Assembly (NCBI GenBank): GCA_015179125.1
Contig: WHVA01000129.1
Span: 62,001 to 126,000 of the forward strand
Direction of reading: 5' to 3'
Length of the DNA stretch: 64,000 nucleotides
DNA from: Gautieria morchelliformis
Lineage: Eukaryota; Basidiomycota; Agaricomycetes; Gomphales; Gomphaceae
Under the pieces are notes generated by a model that was not told the origin of the DNA, ran no database searches, and worked only from the letters and a program-made list of their open reading frames with translations. Below are positions 1 through 10,651 of this stretch, one piece after another (position 1 is the first letter of the stretch; the number at the start of each line of letters is the position of its first letter). The translations under genes and the position numbers were made by a program.

Positions 1-1700
1 GTTTACATACCAAGTGCAAATGCTTATTTATCTTACTATTACATTTTCCAAATGCTGATTCTACACATTCCAAGAATGAGCTCTTTTGAATTACGGTATA
101 TTCTTTAGAATTAATTTTACGTACATATGATATCTTATGTTTTTTATTTTCAGTGGTATTCCCATGTATGTATTTATATGTAATAGAATTTTCTCTTTTC
201 ATATGATTTGTTTTATAACATGTCACTAGATACTGATACTTATCTTTGTTTGATAGTCTATTCACTTTCAATCCTACATAATAATTTTCAGGTGCTGTAT
301 GATATCTACCATGATATAATGTGCTTGCATCTCTGGTATCATCAGTTATTATTGGAAGGACAGGGCATTCTCTTGAGTAGTTATGTATGAACAATTCAGG
401 TTCCACTTTTCTCAAAATTTTCAAAGTATTTTCTTTCTTGTCTGTCCTTTCCTTTTCTTCATTATATAATTCAGAATATGTTTTATTCATACTATCATAT
501 ACATCCTCGTATATTTCAAACAATACCAATATTATGGACAATACTATTTCTATATTATAGTACAATTTTGGAGACGATATTCTTATTATTATTCTGTTAG
601 ATTCATCTATTATCGTAAATTTGAGAATACGCAGACAGCTGTAAGATATCTTTTCTCATGAAGAAGCTTAGAAGATTCCTGTACTGAGACTACTCTGAGA
701 TACTTCTCTATCATTTGTAATAATATCCACCATAATATGTTTTTTTCCACGGTTTTTTTATATTTATTTCTCTTATCCAACACACTATCCAAATCTTCTT
801 CGATATCATATTTGAACATTATACTATGTTTTCTTATTTTCACATTCATATTTTTGAACCTGGTATATATAACATCAGTTTCATTCTTATCATCTTCTAA
901 CATCCATTCTGGTAAGGGTCAATGTTTGATGAAATTTTTCTCATTCCATTATATATCATCATAGGGAATCTAATTCTTTAAATATCAAGCTGAGATCTAT
1001 CTTCCCATCTTATATGACACAATTGATATTTCTGGCAAATTTAAATTTCTTCTCATTATAAACTCATAAATATTGTGATATAATATTCTGTGTTCCTCAA
1101 ACAATGGAGCATCTACTAGAGTTTCATGATCATCTCCTAACCCAAGAACTATTGACCGTAGATTCCACAATTCCTTACAATTAACCCTGTGTTTCCTCCT
1201 TTCTAGGGAAGATCAATGTTCCCTGTTCCAATTTTCTACTATATCATCCAAGTTATCAAATGTATCGTAACCATCAAAAACAATAGTATTTGGGGTACAA
1301 TTATTGTTGTAACAGAAAGAAAGTACTTCCCTACACGGCCAATGGGATCTAACCCAGTGACCTGCTCGGCCATGGTTTGAACCCCGAATTCCAACAAGTT
1401 TCACCGCATTTTTAACACTACATCCCAGCTGCTTTAAAAATTCTCACCTGCAGCACCGGTCCGCCGTGAAACCCGACCGCTCGCTTTCCATGACTAGTCT
1501 CCAGGCCTTATTTCATGTTACGTTGTAGGAAGCTTTCACCACTCCTCCCACCCTCCGTTCTTAGTTTTCACCGGCAACACTCATTGGAATCACAGCTGTG
1601 CAAAGTTCACCCTCACACTGGCCCGTTTTTCCAGGTTATGTCGCAGCTTCACTTGCGGGTCCTAATATAGTTATATACATACAGTTTAACGTTATCATCT
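1..1700. other. AT-rich region, no convincing gene
   Basis: This stretch is strongly AT-rich, especially 1-1080, unlike the GC-balanced host genes further along. The longest open frame is 97 codons (610-903, minus strand). Its translation is rich in Lys, Glu and Ile and matches no family I recognise. Around 1340-1400 the minus strand carries short strings resembling RNA polymerase III promoter boxes, but no tRNA cloverleaf can be built. Composition and position next to transposons suggest decayed repeat DNA. That is inference, because no terminal repeat or protein motif was found. Confidence 0.4.
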
Positions 1701-1741
1701 TTTTATAAACATGTATTACACCTCTGAAGTACACTTCGCGT

Positions 1742-2818
1742 TCATTCTTTGCCAAACGATCGTTCGTCCCAGGCCACACACACACTCACATAACCCACCC
1801 AGGGGCCCCTCGTCAAGTCGCGCCCCCACCGCCTGGCTTTCTCGTCATACCAGGCTTCGACCAGGCCCCAAAAGTTGATACGTTGGCGGCAGGAGGCTCG
1901 TGTGGCCCCCGCCATTCCAGGCAGAGGGGTCATGCGTGGGGGCGGGTTGAAATAGATTAGTGCATTTTCAATCTCTTTGAAGTTTTCGTACACCCATCGT
2001 CGCTGAACATCATGGTAAGTTGGGAGTCAAAGCCAGGGAGCCCACGTACCAGTACGGCGTTACGACCGATCGCTCGGGAGTCCAGTAAGGGGCTGCCCGC
2101 GGGGAGATACTTGCGGGCAGTATTTATGCTGAAAGCGCATAAACTGAGTGGGTGGGCTTGGTTCAGGCTACCGACCAGCTGGGACGAGCGTCGTGAGCAA
2201 CGATGACGCTTGGATAATTAGACGTGCTTACATCAAGCCGGAACTGTTGCCAGGCCAGCATGCCTACCAGCTGGACCTCCCACATGATGTTGTGGTAGTT
2301 GGAGGGACCCTCCCACACCCAGGCGAGGCCCATCTCCTTGGTGCGCTTAAGAATCTCGCACTGGGGAGATAAGTATGAGGGGCAGCAAATAAACAGGTGA
2401 TGGGCGCACGCACTCGCATGGCTTGTGTGAATCGGGATGTCACGAGGGTGGTTGCATGCGTATAGATGACCTGGCGAGCTATCTCGGTGAGCCAGTCCTG
2501 TAAGTATAGTCAGGAAAGAGACAACTGCCGATGGAAGATGAGCAGACACACTTTCTGTTCAAAGCTCAGGCTTTCGTCCTCGAAGTCACATGGCAGTATG
2601 ATATGCTCATGTTTCGCGAGCGAGGGTATGTGGGCAGGCACGTCATCAGTGCAGATGACGGGTGATGAAGGCGCGATGGTATCGGTTCGCTGGAGGATAT
2701 CTGGTATAGAGGGGGGCGTTGTCGGTGGGGTGGGGTCGCCAGAGGCGGCTGATGTCAATGCGAGTGCTTGGGCCCCGGAGCCAATGTAGGCCTCCAATGT
2801 CGCATAAAGTGCATGCAC
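1742..2818 (-). other. Unplaced coding-like fragments beside the transposon
   Basis: Three minus-strand open segments (2510-2818, 2163-2549, 1742-1993) follow one another in 5' to 3' order. They could be exons of one broken or intron-bearing gene. The middle segment contains MGLAWVWEG and MWEVQLVGMLAWQQFRL, which read like real protein, but I do not recognise a family. GC content rises here relative to 1-1700 and matches the transposase region downstream. The segments may be a second gene of the transposon carried on the opposite strand, or remains of another element. Evidence for function is absent. Confidence 0.2.
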
Positions 2819-3464
2819 GTCCAGAGGGTTAGTAATGTGTGGCTGGGGCGGGCTTGATCAGGGCGTATGTGCAAGGCGATGGAGTAGAGGCTCTCACCAA
2901 CGCAAACGTTGTCAGTTTGGATGTCCTCAACGTGTCAAGCTGGTGTTTGCGGGCAAGCCCTTGTACAATGGCTGCAATCAGGGGGGGGATGGCGCAGGGG
3001 GGTTGCATTGCGAAGGGGTGGTGGTTTGTCGTCTCTCATGAGCTGGATGCGGGTTTAAATGGTGCCGGAGCTGGTTGATCACGTGAACGCTGGACGGTGG
3101 TAGGAGTGAGAGTGAGCGAAACAGAATAAGGTTCAGTATTCATGCACACGGGCCATGGGCACAGACCATGCTCACCCGAAGCAAATGTGATCAAATTGTC
3201 TTGATAATGGGCTGTAATGAAATGGGTCACGCGCTGATCGGGGGGATGATGCCGTTCGGGGGGTGTTCGGAGACAATTTGGGCAAGAGGGGAGGAGAGAA
3301 GGGGATCGCGAGAGTCTCCAGGTCGCTGCGGACGCGCTGGTTGGCATCACGGGAGGGTGGACTGCTGGTGGCGGTATCAACACAGAGGCTGTAATACGCA
3401 GGCACTCTGAGAGGGCTGGCGTGTCTGAGATGGCGGTGGCGGCATGTATACCCCGAAGTGAAAC

Positions 3465-6400
3465 ATGGTGGTCATTAAGCCTTACTGGGCCCATTCCACT
3501 GCCATGAGACTGAGTGCGCCAGAACGTGAGCAGGGAGACAGTGAATTGTGGAGCAATGGAGACTTATCTTTGCGGACAGATTTTCGTTGCACAGCGGGCT
3601 TGTGGCATTGTCTCCTGTGTGTGGATGACCCTCAAAGGCGCGGTCGTCGCCTCTGGCATGCCATTGAGCATGAGAAGACACGCGCTCATCAAACGCGGTT
3701 GGAGAAACATATAGAAGACCTCGTAATGGATAATCCCTTGATGATGCGCGAGGCCTTCGAGAGAGTGCCGACGAGATGGGGCGGGTCTTTGGGCCGGAGG
3801 GAGCGGACGACAGAGATGAGGTGAAAGACCTGGAGGACCCCCCTGGGCCAGGGCGCGGATGGATGAGGTTCCAGGGGGTGGCTGGTACACCGGTGAGTGG
3901 ATGGTGTGTGAGGACAGGTCCCATGATGCCATCACGAGAAAAGCGGCTCAAAGGGCGGTTGATGGATGGGGCGAGGGTTACGAAGAGGCACAGGCGGCCG
4001 ATGAGGACTCGGATTGCTCTGAGAGTCCCCATGAAGGTGAGGGATTGGAATGTGAAGAGCACGGAGAGCGGATTGGCACAGTGCGGCCACGCACTAGGCG
4101 CAAGGATAGTCAGTGGGCACCATGGGATGATAAAGTGGTGAGTAAGATATTGTACAAGAAGGACTGCGAGGACCGACCTTCCTGTCACCTCAGGCATGTG
4201 CCATGGACATCATATGCAACATGGCAAGAAGCACTTTGTCGGACACACACACGGCCCTGATTCAATGGCTGTTGAGAGTTAATGACGTCCAACATGTTCC
4301 GACGCTGTCACAGTTGAAGGCTATTCAGGGGTCCTTACAGAACCTGAGTGGGGTTCAAAACATCAGAGGACTGGGGTCTTTGGGACATACGTACTACACG
4401 AATGACATGGCCCACCTTCTCGCCCAGGTCAGCAGAATGTTGCCCTCCAGGTTCCATGGGACGCTGATGGAACACACAGGAAGTATCCAACCCATTGGTT
4501 CGGCCCCACTTGCGTTTTTATCCTGAGGCAACAGAGGGAAAATTAAGTGAGGCATTCCAGGGATCCCGATGGTTGAAAGACATGCACCCAGCCTTGCTCA
4601 CGCCGATGGTGCGTGTGCGTGGCCATGATTATTTCGTGTTTGAACCAGCGATGCTGTGTGATGGGAGCATTGTCATGTTCCATCGCTGGATCACAATGGA
4701 AGGGCAGGAGGGCATGTGGGGGAGAGCCTGGTGCATGGGGGCTGTAGGGGCGCACGAGGATGCCGGGTGGGTCGTGGATGAGCAGGAAGAGATTCTGGTT
4801 AATGAGCGTGAGCTCCTGTTAAACTTCCCGATCTTGCAGCTTGCCTTTGCGGCCCATGGGATTCCACCCCCGAATAGGGTGCTAGGTGCGTGTGTGGACG
4901 TCCACGGGCGGTCGCCTGCTGAAATTAGTCATGTGCGGCAGGGCGCAAACATGCAGATGGTAGCCATGTGCCTGGCTGGGGGCACGCACTGCCTAATCGC
5001 TGGCGAACTCTGGCCAAGGGGCACAGAGTTCTTTCCATCCCAATATGGCTCTATTGCGATGACACCTCCAGGAACAGGTCCAAGAAGTGGAATGAGCACT
5101 ATACCTGGCTGTTCTCATTAGCAGGATTGCCAAAAAGCGCGGCCAAGGGGGACTATCACATCCATTTCCTTTTCACTTCGAATGCCGCTCACCCACTTGA
5201 GATGATGGAAGGTGTAGTGGAGCAAATTGAGTGAGTAACGGCTCAATCATCCCATGGCAGCGGTTGACATACCGCGTCAGGGCCCTGTATCGCGATGGGG
5301 TGTGGTCATTCGATTGTGAGACTCACGAGATGGTCCTGCTGTTCACTGCCGTCTTGGCTCTGCTCGGCGACAATCCCATGCAGAGCATGATGTCCTGTCA
5401 TATCGGCCTCAAAGGGAAGTATTTTTGCCGGTGTTGCTGGGTGAAGGGCCACGACACAAGGGACACAGACGATGACCCACCGGACCCAGACGAGGGGGCC
5501 TCTCGCTCCGGGACACCTCCCCTGGACCGAGCGGCCTCACGCGGTCAGAGAGTACCAGAGACCTTGGCGGCGATGACCGCCAGGGTCCACCGGTTTATGG
5601 ATGTAAGTGTTCCCACCCTCTGCAGTGGTCTCCTCTGTGACCCACAACAGGACTGTGTGCGCCGCCGAACATGCCTCGAGACCATCAATGTCACTGCGGA
5701 GATGCTCGTGCATCTGCAACAGATGAAACCAAGGAACACATACAGAGTGCTGGGGACAGAAAATGGTGTGAAAGATTCTATTTTGCATCACTTTGCAAGC
5801 AAATTCTACAGTGTGCGGAAGGGACACAAGAAAAATGTGGCTGGACCTGCCCAGTTCCGTGTATTGCAAACCTTGCCCACAGAGCCGTTTAACCCGGTGT
5901 GGCGGCTCAGAGGCAAGTTGACCCATCACCTGTCATCCTGGACCCCAGGCTTACTGTGGGGCCATGTCCCAGACTTGGACCCGCATGCACACACACCGGT
6001 TGAGATATTGCACGTACTCCTGTTAGGGATCGTGCGCCCTTCTGGCGTGACGCTGTGGCATGCCTGAACGAGGCTCAGAAGCAGACCGTGATCGCATGCC
6101 TCACCTGCCTCAATGTCACCGGCCTCGGTCCTACGGTGTCTCGCATGGCTGGACGGACATTTGTGCAGTATGCCGGGTCTCTGGTGGGCCATGACTTCCG
6201 GACGGTGATACAGCTCGCACTGTTCTCCCTGTATGACATCTTGCCGGGCCCGGCGCTCAAGGCTTGGTCCGCGTTGAGCATGCTTGTCCCGCTGATTTGG
6301 CAGATAGAGATCGAGGACGCAGGGACATATGTCGTAAGTCCCCGGCCTCTGTTTGTCACGTGGCCTTCATATGCACCTCACCCACCATGTAATTTAGGCC

Positions 6401-7557
6401 TTGCTCAGGTCCAGGATCCAGCATTTCATGGACTGCATCCTCGAATGGACACCTCGCTGGTTCAATAAACCGAAATTCCACCTGTTGCTTCACCTCCCGG
6501 AACACATCCTGGCATATGGGCCAGCCATCCTTTTCGCCACTGAGTCGTTTGAATCCTTCAATGCCGTCATCCAGTGCTAGAGCATCCACTCTAACCGATC
6601 CGCCCCATCGCGAGACATCGCCACGCAAGCCGCTCAATGCAACCGGGTGCGCCATCTGATGAGTGGGGGTTACTATGGGTTGGAAGAACACACGCCCGGC
6701 GGTGGCACCGCCTCCAGGTGGACAACCGCCGGGCTAGTTCGCGAGGACAACGTGCTCTCGCGACTCCTCGGCCTCCCACGGAGTCCCGCCCCAGTTTGCC
6801 TAGGTGCGCAGGGCCCTCTTGCTGATACTCACGCACTTACCGCGGCCAAGGCTTGTCCCAACTCTCCCCTGGTGCCCGCCCCCTCTCATGGTCTGCCACG
6901 CCTGCAGCCCCCTTCTTGCCCCCTCCCATCCCCCTTCCGACAGCCACGTACCGCGCCTGCAAGACCTGTGTCGTCACCAACGGTGACATCTGCGGCCCCC
7001 AGGGTTTCATCATGCACAGGCGTGGTGGAGAGGACCATATTGCACAAGTCCTCTCCATCATTCGACGCTACGGCTCCCCTGACGACGCACAATCCCTGGC
7101 CGAGTGGATTGCACTGGAAATCATGGACACTTCCATGGTTGTGCACCCTTACGGGATGCCTCTCTTGCAGCCAACGGGCACTCACGTCCTCGCACGTCCC
7201 AGTGTAGGCCCTCCCCAGTATGCCACGATCTCACTGACTGACGATTACATCCAGGAGATCTGTTGTACCGTGAATGTACAACATAACTGCCATTCCAATG
7301 GCTGTGGTCTCGGGGCCACGCAACCTGTATTTCAAGAATGTGAACATATCGCGACGACAGCCCCAGCTGTGTTGCACCTCAACCCCCGTGAAATGATACT
7401 GAACCTTGGGCAAATGCGTGACAGCACGTTCTTACACCCCTGGCTCCTGGCCGTTCCACCCGTGGATCGCCACACCCTTCTAATTTCGGCTTGCAGACGG
7501 GCCCATGAGCAGCAACGTGACAGGTTGATGCGCGACACCAGCGACCTTTCCGATTAG
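3465..7557 (+). mobile_element. CACTA-like (CMC-type) DNA transposase region
   Basis: Consecutive plus-strand open segments encode one long protein typical of a transposase family abundant in Agaricomycetes. Recognisable blocks in order are a central DDTSRNRSKKWNEH motif (about 5065), LLGDNPMQS and CHIGLKGKYFCRCC (about 5365-5440), TPVEILHVLLLGIVR (about 5995), GHDFRTVIQLALF (about 6190), and near the end VNVQHNC (about 7275) followed by NPREMILNLGQMRD (about 7383). The reading frame changes several times. Some changes can be introns, since GTGAGT occurs at 5231 and GTAAGT at 5604 and 6333. The one near 4940-5000 has no obvious splice pair and may be a real frameshift. I did not find terminal inverted repeats. 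The family is recognised from motif order; the superfamily name and the activity status are inference. Confidence 0.6.
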
Positions 7558-7735
7558 GACCATGACGCGGCCTCCTCGCCGGATTGGTGAGCCCATGTGA
7601 TCTCTTGTTTCCTCACATGATGTTCACCCTAATCGCGTCACCTATGAACCATGCCCATAAGACCAAACAACCTGCGAATACAAGAGCCCCCCTGCCTGGT
7701 TCCAACCTGCCAACCACTCTTCTCCCACAAACCCC

Positions 7736-9084
7736 ATGGAGCCCTTCAACCCCTCCCCCCATAGTGACCTTATCCCCGACACTTGGCACTTCCAGCCTCG
7801 TCCCAGTTTGGAAATGGGGACCACCGCTGATGACGGCCACGGACGCCTTCCCAGCCTCAGTCACTTTACCACTCACTGGGATCGCACCAACCTACCTGGC
7901 CTAGGCCCCGAGGATACGCCCCTGCCATCTACCCTCCCAGCACCCAAACGCCTCTTCCACTCTGCGTTCACCCACGACGACGAAAACCAGGACCTGCATT
8001 CCCCCCTCCGACGCCCGCCCCCCCCTGCTCACCCCATCTCCAACGACGCTCCCTGTGACCAAAATTGAAGCCATTTCCACTCAGATGGGCCTCTCACCAA
8101 CCCAGTGCCACATGCTCCTTTCCTTTGCCAAGGTCCATCCTCTGTTCTATCTGTTTCTTCCACCTGACACATTCCCATTTCTGCTGGCAGGCCGGCACAG
8201 GAATGCCACTTCCGCAGCTCCTCACTTCCGTCTACGCGCTCGCCGAGGCAATGTCCATCAAGTCTGAAGGCCTCCGAGGGCAGGTTCGCGCCGGATGGTC
8301 TCCCGACGAGAACTTGCGCGTGAGTTCAGCCCCATATAGAGTTGGGTGTCTATAGCCTCACCACCAAATCGTGCAGCTCGCGATTTTGGCACTTGTCAAG
8401 AACGCCTTAGCGGAAGGGGAGTGTTCCTGCATATCCAAACTCTGGATGGACATAGAGGTACCACCTGACCCTGACCTCCCCGACCAACCTGATGTCCGCC
8501 TCTATTGCAGACACGTGTCAAGAACCTCGGCAAAGAATGGGACCTTGAAGAGGTCATTGCCAACCCCATGCAGTGGCACAAAGTGTGCGCCATCATCAAG
8601 CGCCAGTGCACGCAAGGTCGTGAGTTCTTGCAACGCATGGTAAGTCGCATTACCAACCCCAACCCCGCCTGAGATAGTGTCTACAGATATATGCATCTAT
8701 TGCCCCCGGCGGCACTGGCCAAGACCTGGACGGATTCGTATACTTGTTCCTGAACAAACACCTTACGCATGGCATCCCTCAAGACATCCCGCGAACATAT
8801 GTCGCTCGAGCTGTCGTGCTCGTAAGTGTTCTTGCCGTGACATTGCCCCTTTCTCCTTGCTCACCATTTACCAGCGGGCTGTTGCCCGCAACAACATGAA
8901 ACTTGCCGAGATGGCTGAAGGAGACTCAGACAAGGATCCCGACGCTGCGGAACTGTTTACTACGAAGCCCAAAGGTGTCCACAGTCGCAAGCCGAAAGGC
9001 CACACTTTTTGGGATCTCGCCGAACAAGAACTCACGCGTATCCACAAGGAGTACGAGCATGACGCGCCTGGATACAAGGAGTGA
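7736..9084 (+). CDS. Transposon-associated protein of unknown function
   Basis: This looks like a second plus-strand gene just after the transposase. Exon-like pieces read in order: a Pro/Ser-rich N-terminus (7736-8050), MGLSPTQCHMLLSFAK (about 8082), ALAEAMSIKSEGLRG (about 8235), VKNLGKEWDLEEVI (about 8520), GGTGQDLDGFVYLF (about 8708), and a charged C-terminus containing ARNNMKLAEM and ending in DAPGYKE at a TGA (9082-9084). Good GT-AG pairs separate several pieces, for example 8640-8687. Introns 1-2 and one frame change near 8045 are unresolved. I know no function for this family. Its place between the transposase and the gypsy LTR suggests it belongs to the DNA transposon, but it could instead be an independent host gene. 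Confidence 0.4.
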
Positions 9085-9089
9085 GTGAC

Positions 9090-9375
9090 TGTCAGGGTTC
9101 ACGTGTTTCCTTCCACAAGTTTCTATTTCCTTCCATGAGTTTCCGTCAGTTTCCATAACCTTCCATCACCTTCTGTCACATGTCACTTTCCGTCACTTTC
9201 CGTAACCTTCTACAAGTTTCCATCTCCCCTATTATGTAAGCCTTGCCAGCGCTATAAGACTGTAGCCCGTGTGGTGGCGTTTCCTCAGCTTGATCTCTGA
9301 GGATACCCACTACACAGGCAAGTCCCCATGTATCTATCGTTGGTAGAGTTATAAACTGAGGATACCCACTACACA
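9090..9375 (+). repeat. 5' LTR of the gypsy element
   Basis: The segment begins TGTCAGGG and its probable end is CTACACA at 9375, giving TG...CA ends. Inside are a CTTCC/TTTCC-rich array of degenerate tandem units (about 9107-9225) and a TATAAG box (9253-9258) suitable for U3-R transcription start. A 21-bp sequence starting CTGAGGATACCC occurs twice, at 9297-9317 and 9356-9376. Because the second LTR was not found, the exact 3' boundary is inferred from the CA end and the downstream position of gag. Confidence 0.65.
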
Positions 9376-9376
9376 G
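9297..9376 (+). repeat. Two copies of a 21-bp direct repeat at the LTR end
   Basis: Identical 21-bp copies (9297-9317 and 9356-9376) are spaced 59 bp apart, and each ends CCCACTACACAG. The second copy spans the inferred LTR end. The first could be an older LTR end duplicated during reverse transcription or strand transfer. Alternatively it is part of the R-U5 region. Confidence 0.75.
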
Positions 9377-9514
9377 TTGGTCATTGTCCTAGTATCGGCT
9401 CTTATCTCCTTGAGTATCTTTGGTTGTGGCTTCGTCATTAGTGTTGCCCTCACAGAAGATCAAGCTCATAGGACGACCTCACACACTTTTCTTAACCAGC
9501 CTTCATCTCAGCCT

Positions 9515-10621
9515 ATGGCAGACCAACTCCCAGACGCATACTGGGACGCCCTGGGTGACCATGGGCCATTTCTTCGAGGCCTCCTTTCCAGCCAAGCACA
9601 GCAGTTGCAGCAACTTCAACTGCAGAATCAGGAACTGCACAATCAGATTGCTAACGTTCACAACCACTTAGCCAATGCTGCCACCAACGCTGCTGTTGCT
9701 GCTGCTCAAGCCCTTGCGCCCTCAGTACCTCACAGTGTCCCTCCATCTACTCGCTCTATCAAAGCAGCAGAACCGGAGAAGTTCAATGGAGACCGTGCAG
9801 AGACTGAAGGGTTTATCAGGTCTATCAAGTTGTCCATCGCTGTCCAGCCAGCATCCTTCCCAGATGAACGCACAAAGATCCTATACGCTCTTTCCTTCAT
9901 GACGGGAGGCTCTGCGGAGATATGGGCACACAACGAGACACAGGCTGTCATTGATGGCACCTCCTCTATATCCACTCTGGAGGGGTTTATTAAACGTGTG
10001 GAGGAGGCCTTTGGTGACCCAGATCGTGCCAGAACGGCTCGCACTAAGCTGCATGACCTTAGGATGGCGTCAGGAATGTCGGCAGATGAATACACGGCTC
10101 AATTTGAGATCCTGGCAGGCAGGACAGGCTTTAATGATGAGGCACTCGAGGATGCCTATGCTCGTGGCCTTCCAGCAGGTATCCTTGACAAGATCCACGC
10201 CCAGCCCTTTCTTCCATCCAACCTCAAAGCCTGGAAGGAAGCAGCCTGTCAGATTGACCGCAATCATCGCCGTCTGTTAGAGGTCAGGAAGGCACAGACA
10301 CCTCATGTCCCTAATCGCCCTCCTCCTGCCCGACCACTCCACACTCCTGCTATGGCTCCTGTTGCCACAGCATCACCCAGTAACGCGACACCTATGGACA
10401 TTGACTCATCCCGCCGCCGCACCGAAACACGGACCTGCTACAACTGTAAGAGACCTGGTCACATTTCACCAGACTGTCCTGAACCTCGCAAGCCACGAAT
10501 CCGTGCAAACCTCACAGAGGCAGACATTGCAGCAATTGTCTCTAAATCTGTAGCAGCGGCGATAGAGGAACGCAAAGAGAAGGTGGAAGCCCCTGTCCAA
10601 GAGGAAGGAAAGGGTTTTTAG
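9515..10621 (+). CDS. Gag (nucleocapsid) protein of the gypsy element
   Basis: Gag packages retrotransposon RNA into virus-like particles. The first methionine that fits is at 9515 (MADQLPDAYWDALG), giving about 368 residues; the frame is open further upstream, but only from a TTG in the LTR/leader. A Gln-rich predicted coiled coil (about residues 25-55) precedes the conserved retrotransposon Gag region, with FNGDRAETEGFI near residue 90 and AEIWAHNE near 135. Near the C-terminus is a CCHC zinc knuckle, CYNCKRPGHISPDC, which binds RNA. The frame ends in TAG at 10619-10621 immediately after a slippery heptamer, so most ribosomes would stop here. The gene has no internal stop. Confidence 0.9.
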   Translation: MADQLPDAYWDALGDHGPFLRGLLSSQAQQLQQLQLQNQELHNQIANVHNHLANAATNAAVAAAQALAPSVPHSVPPSTRSIKAAEPEKFNGDRAETEGFIRSIKLSIAVQPASFPDERTKILYALSFMTGGSAEIWAHNETQAVIDGTSSISTLEGFIKRVEEAFGDPDRARTARTKLHDLRMASGMSADEYTAQFEILAGRTGFNDEALEDAYARGLPAGILDKIHAQPFLPSNLKAWKEAACQIDRNHRRLLEVRKAQTPHVPNRPPPARPLHTPAMAPVATASPSNATPMDIDSSRRRTETRTCYNCKRPGHISPDCPEPRKPRIRANLTEADIAAIVSKSVAAAIEERKEKVEAPVQEEGKGF

Positions 10622-10651
10622 GCCAGTCAGCGGTGAAAGACATGCCCCGCT
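10612..10651 (+). promoter_or_regulatory. Probable -1 programmed ribosomal frameshift signal (gag-pol)
   Basis: The heptamer GGGTTTT (10612-10618) is in the correct phase for tandem slippage: zero-frame codons GGT TTT are followed at once by the gag stop TAG. A shift of one base back reads GGG TTT TTA and enters the frame that encodes all of pol. Ten bases downstream, AGCGG (10629-10633) and CCGCT (10647-10651) can pair into a short stem, though a stronger pseudoknot is not obvious. The X-XXY-YYZ pattern is established for -1 frameshifting; function here is inferred. Confidence 0.65.

Noticed and set aside
1310..1430. tRNA gene
   Set aside because: B-box-like and A-box-like strings are present but in the wrong order, and no acceptor or anticodon stem can be built.
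3475..4197. 240-codon minus-strand frame
   Set aside because: It lies opposite the transposase N-terminal region, whose plus-strand reading is more protein-like. The minus translation has no recognisable block.
9301..9380. CACTA-type terminal inverted repeat at the CCCACTACACAG strings
   Set aside because: The string occurs as a direct repeat inside the gypsy LTR, and no inverted partner was found near 1700-3500.
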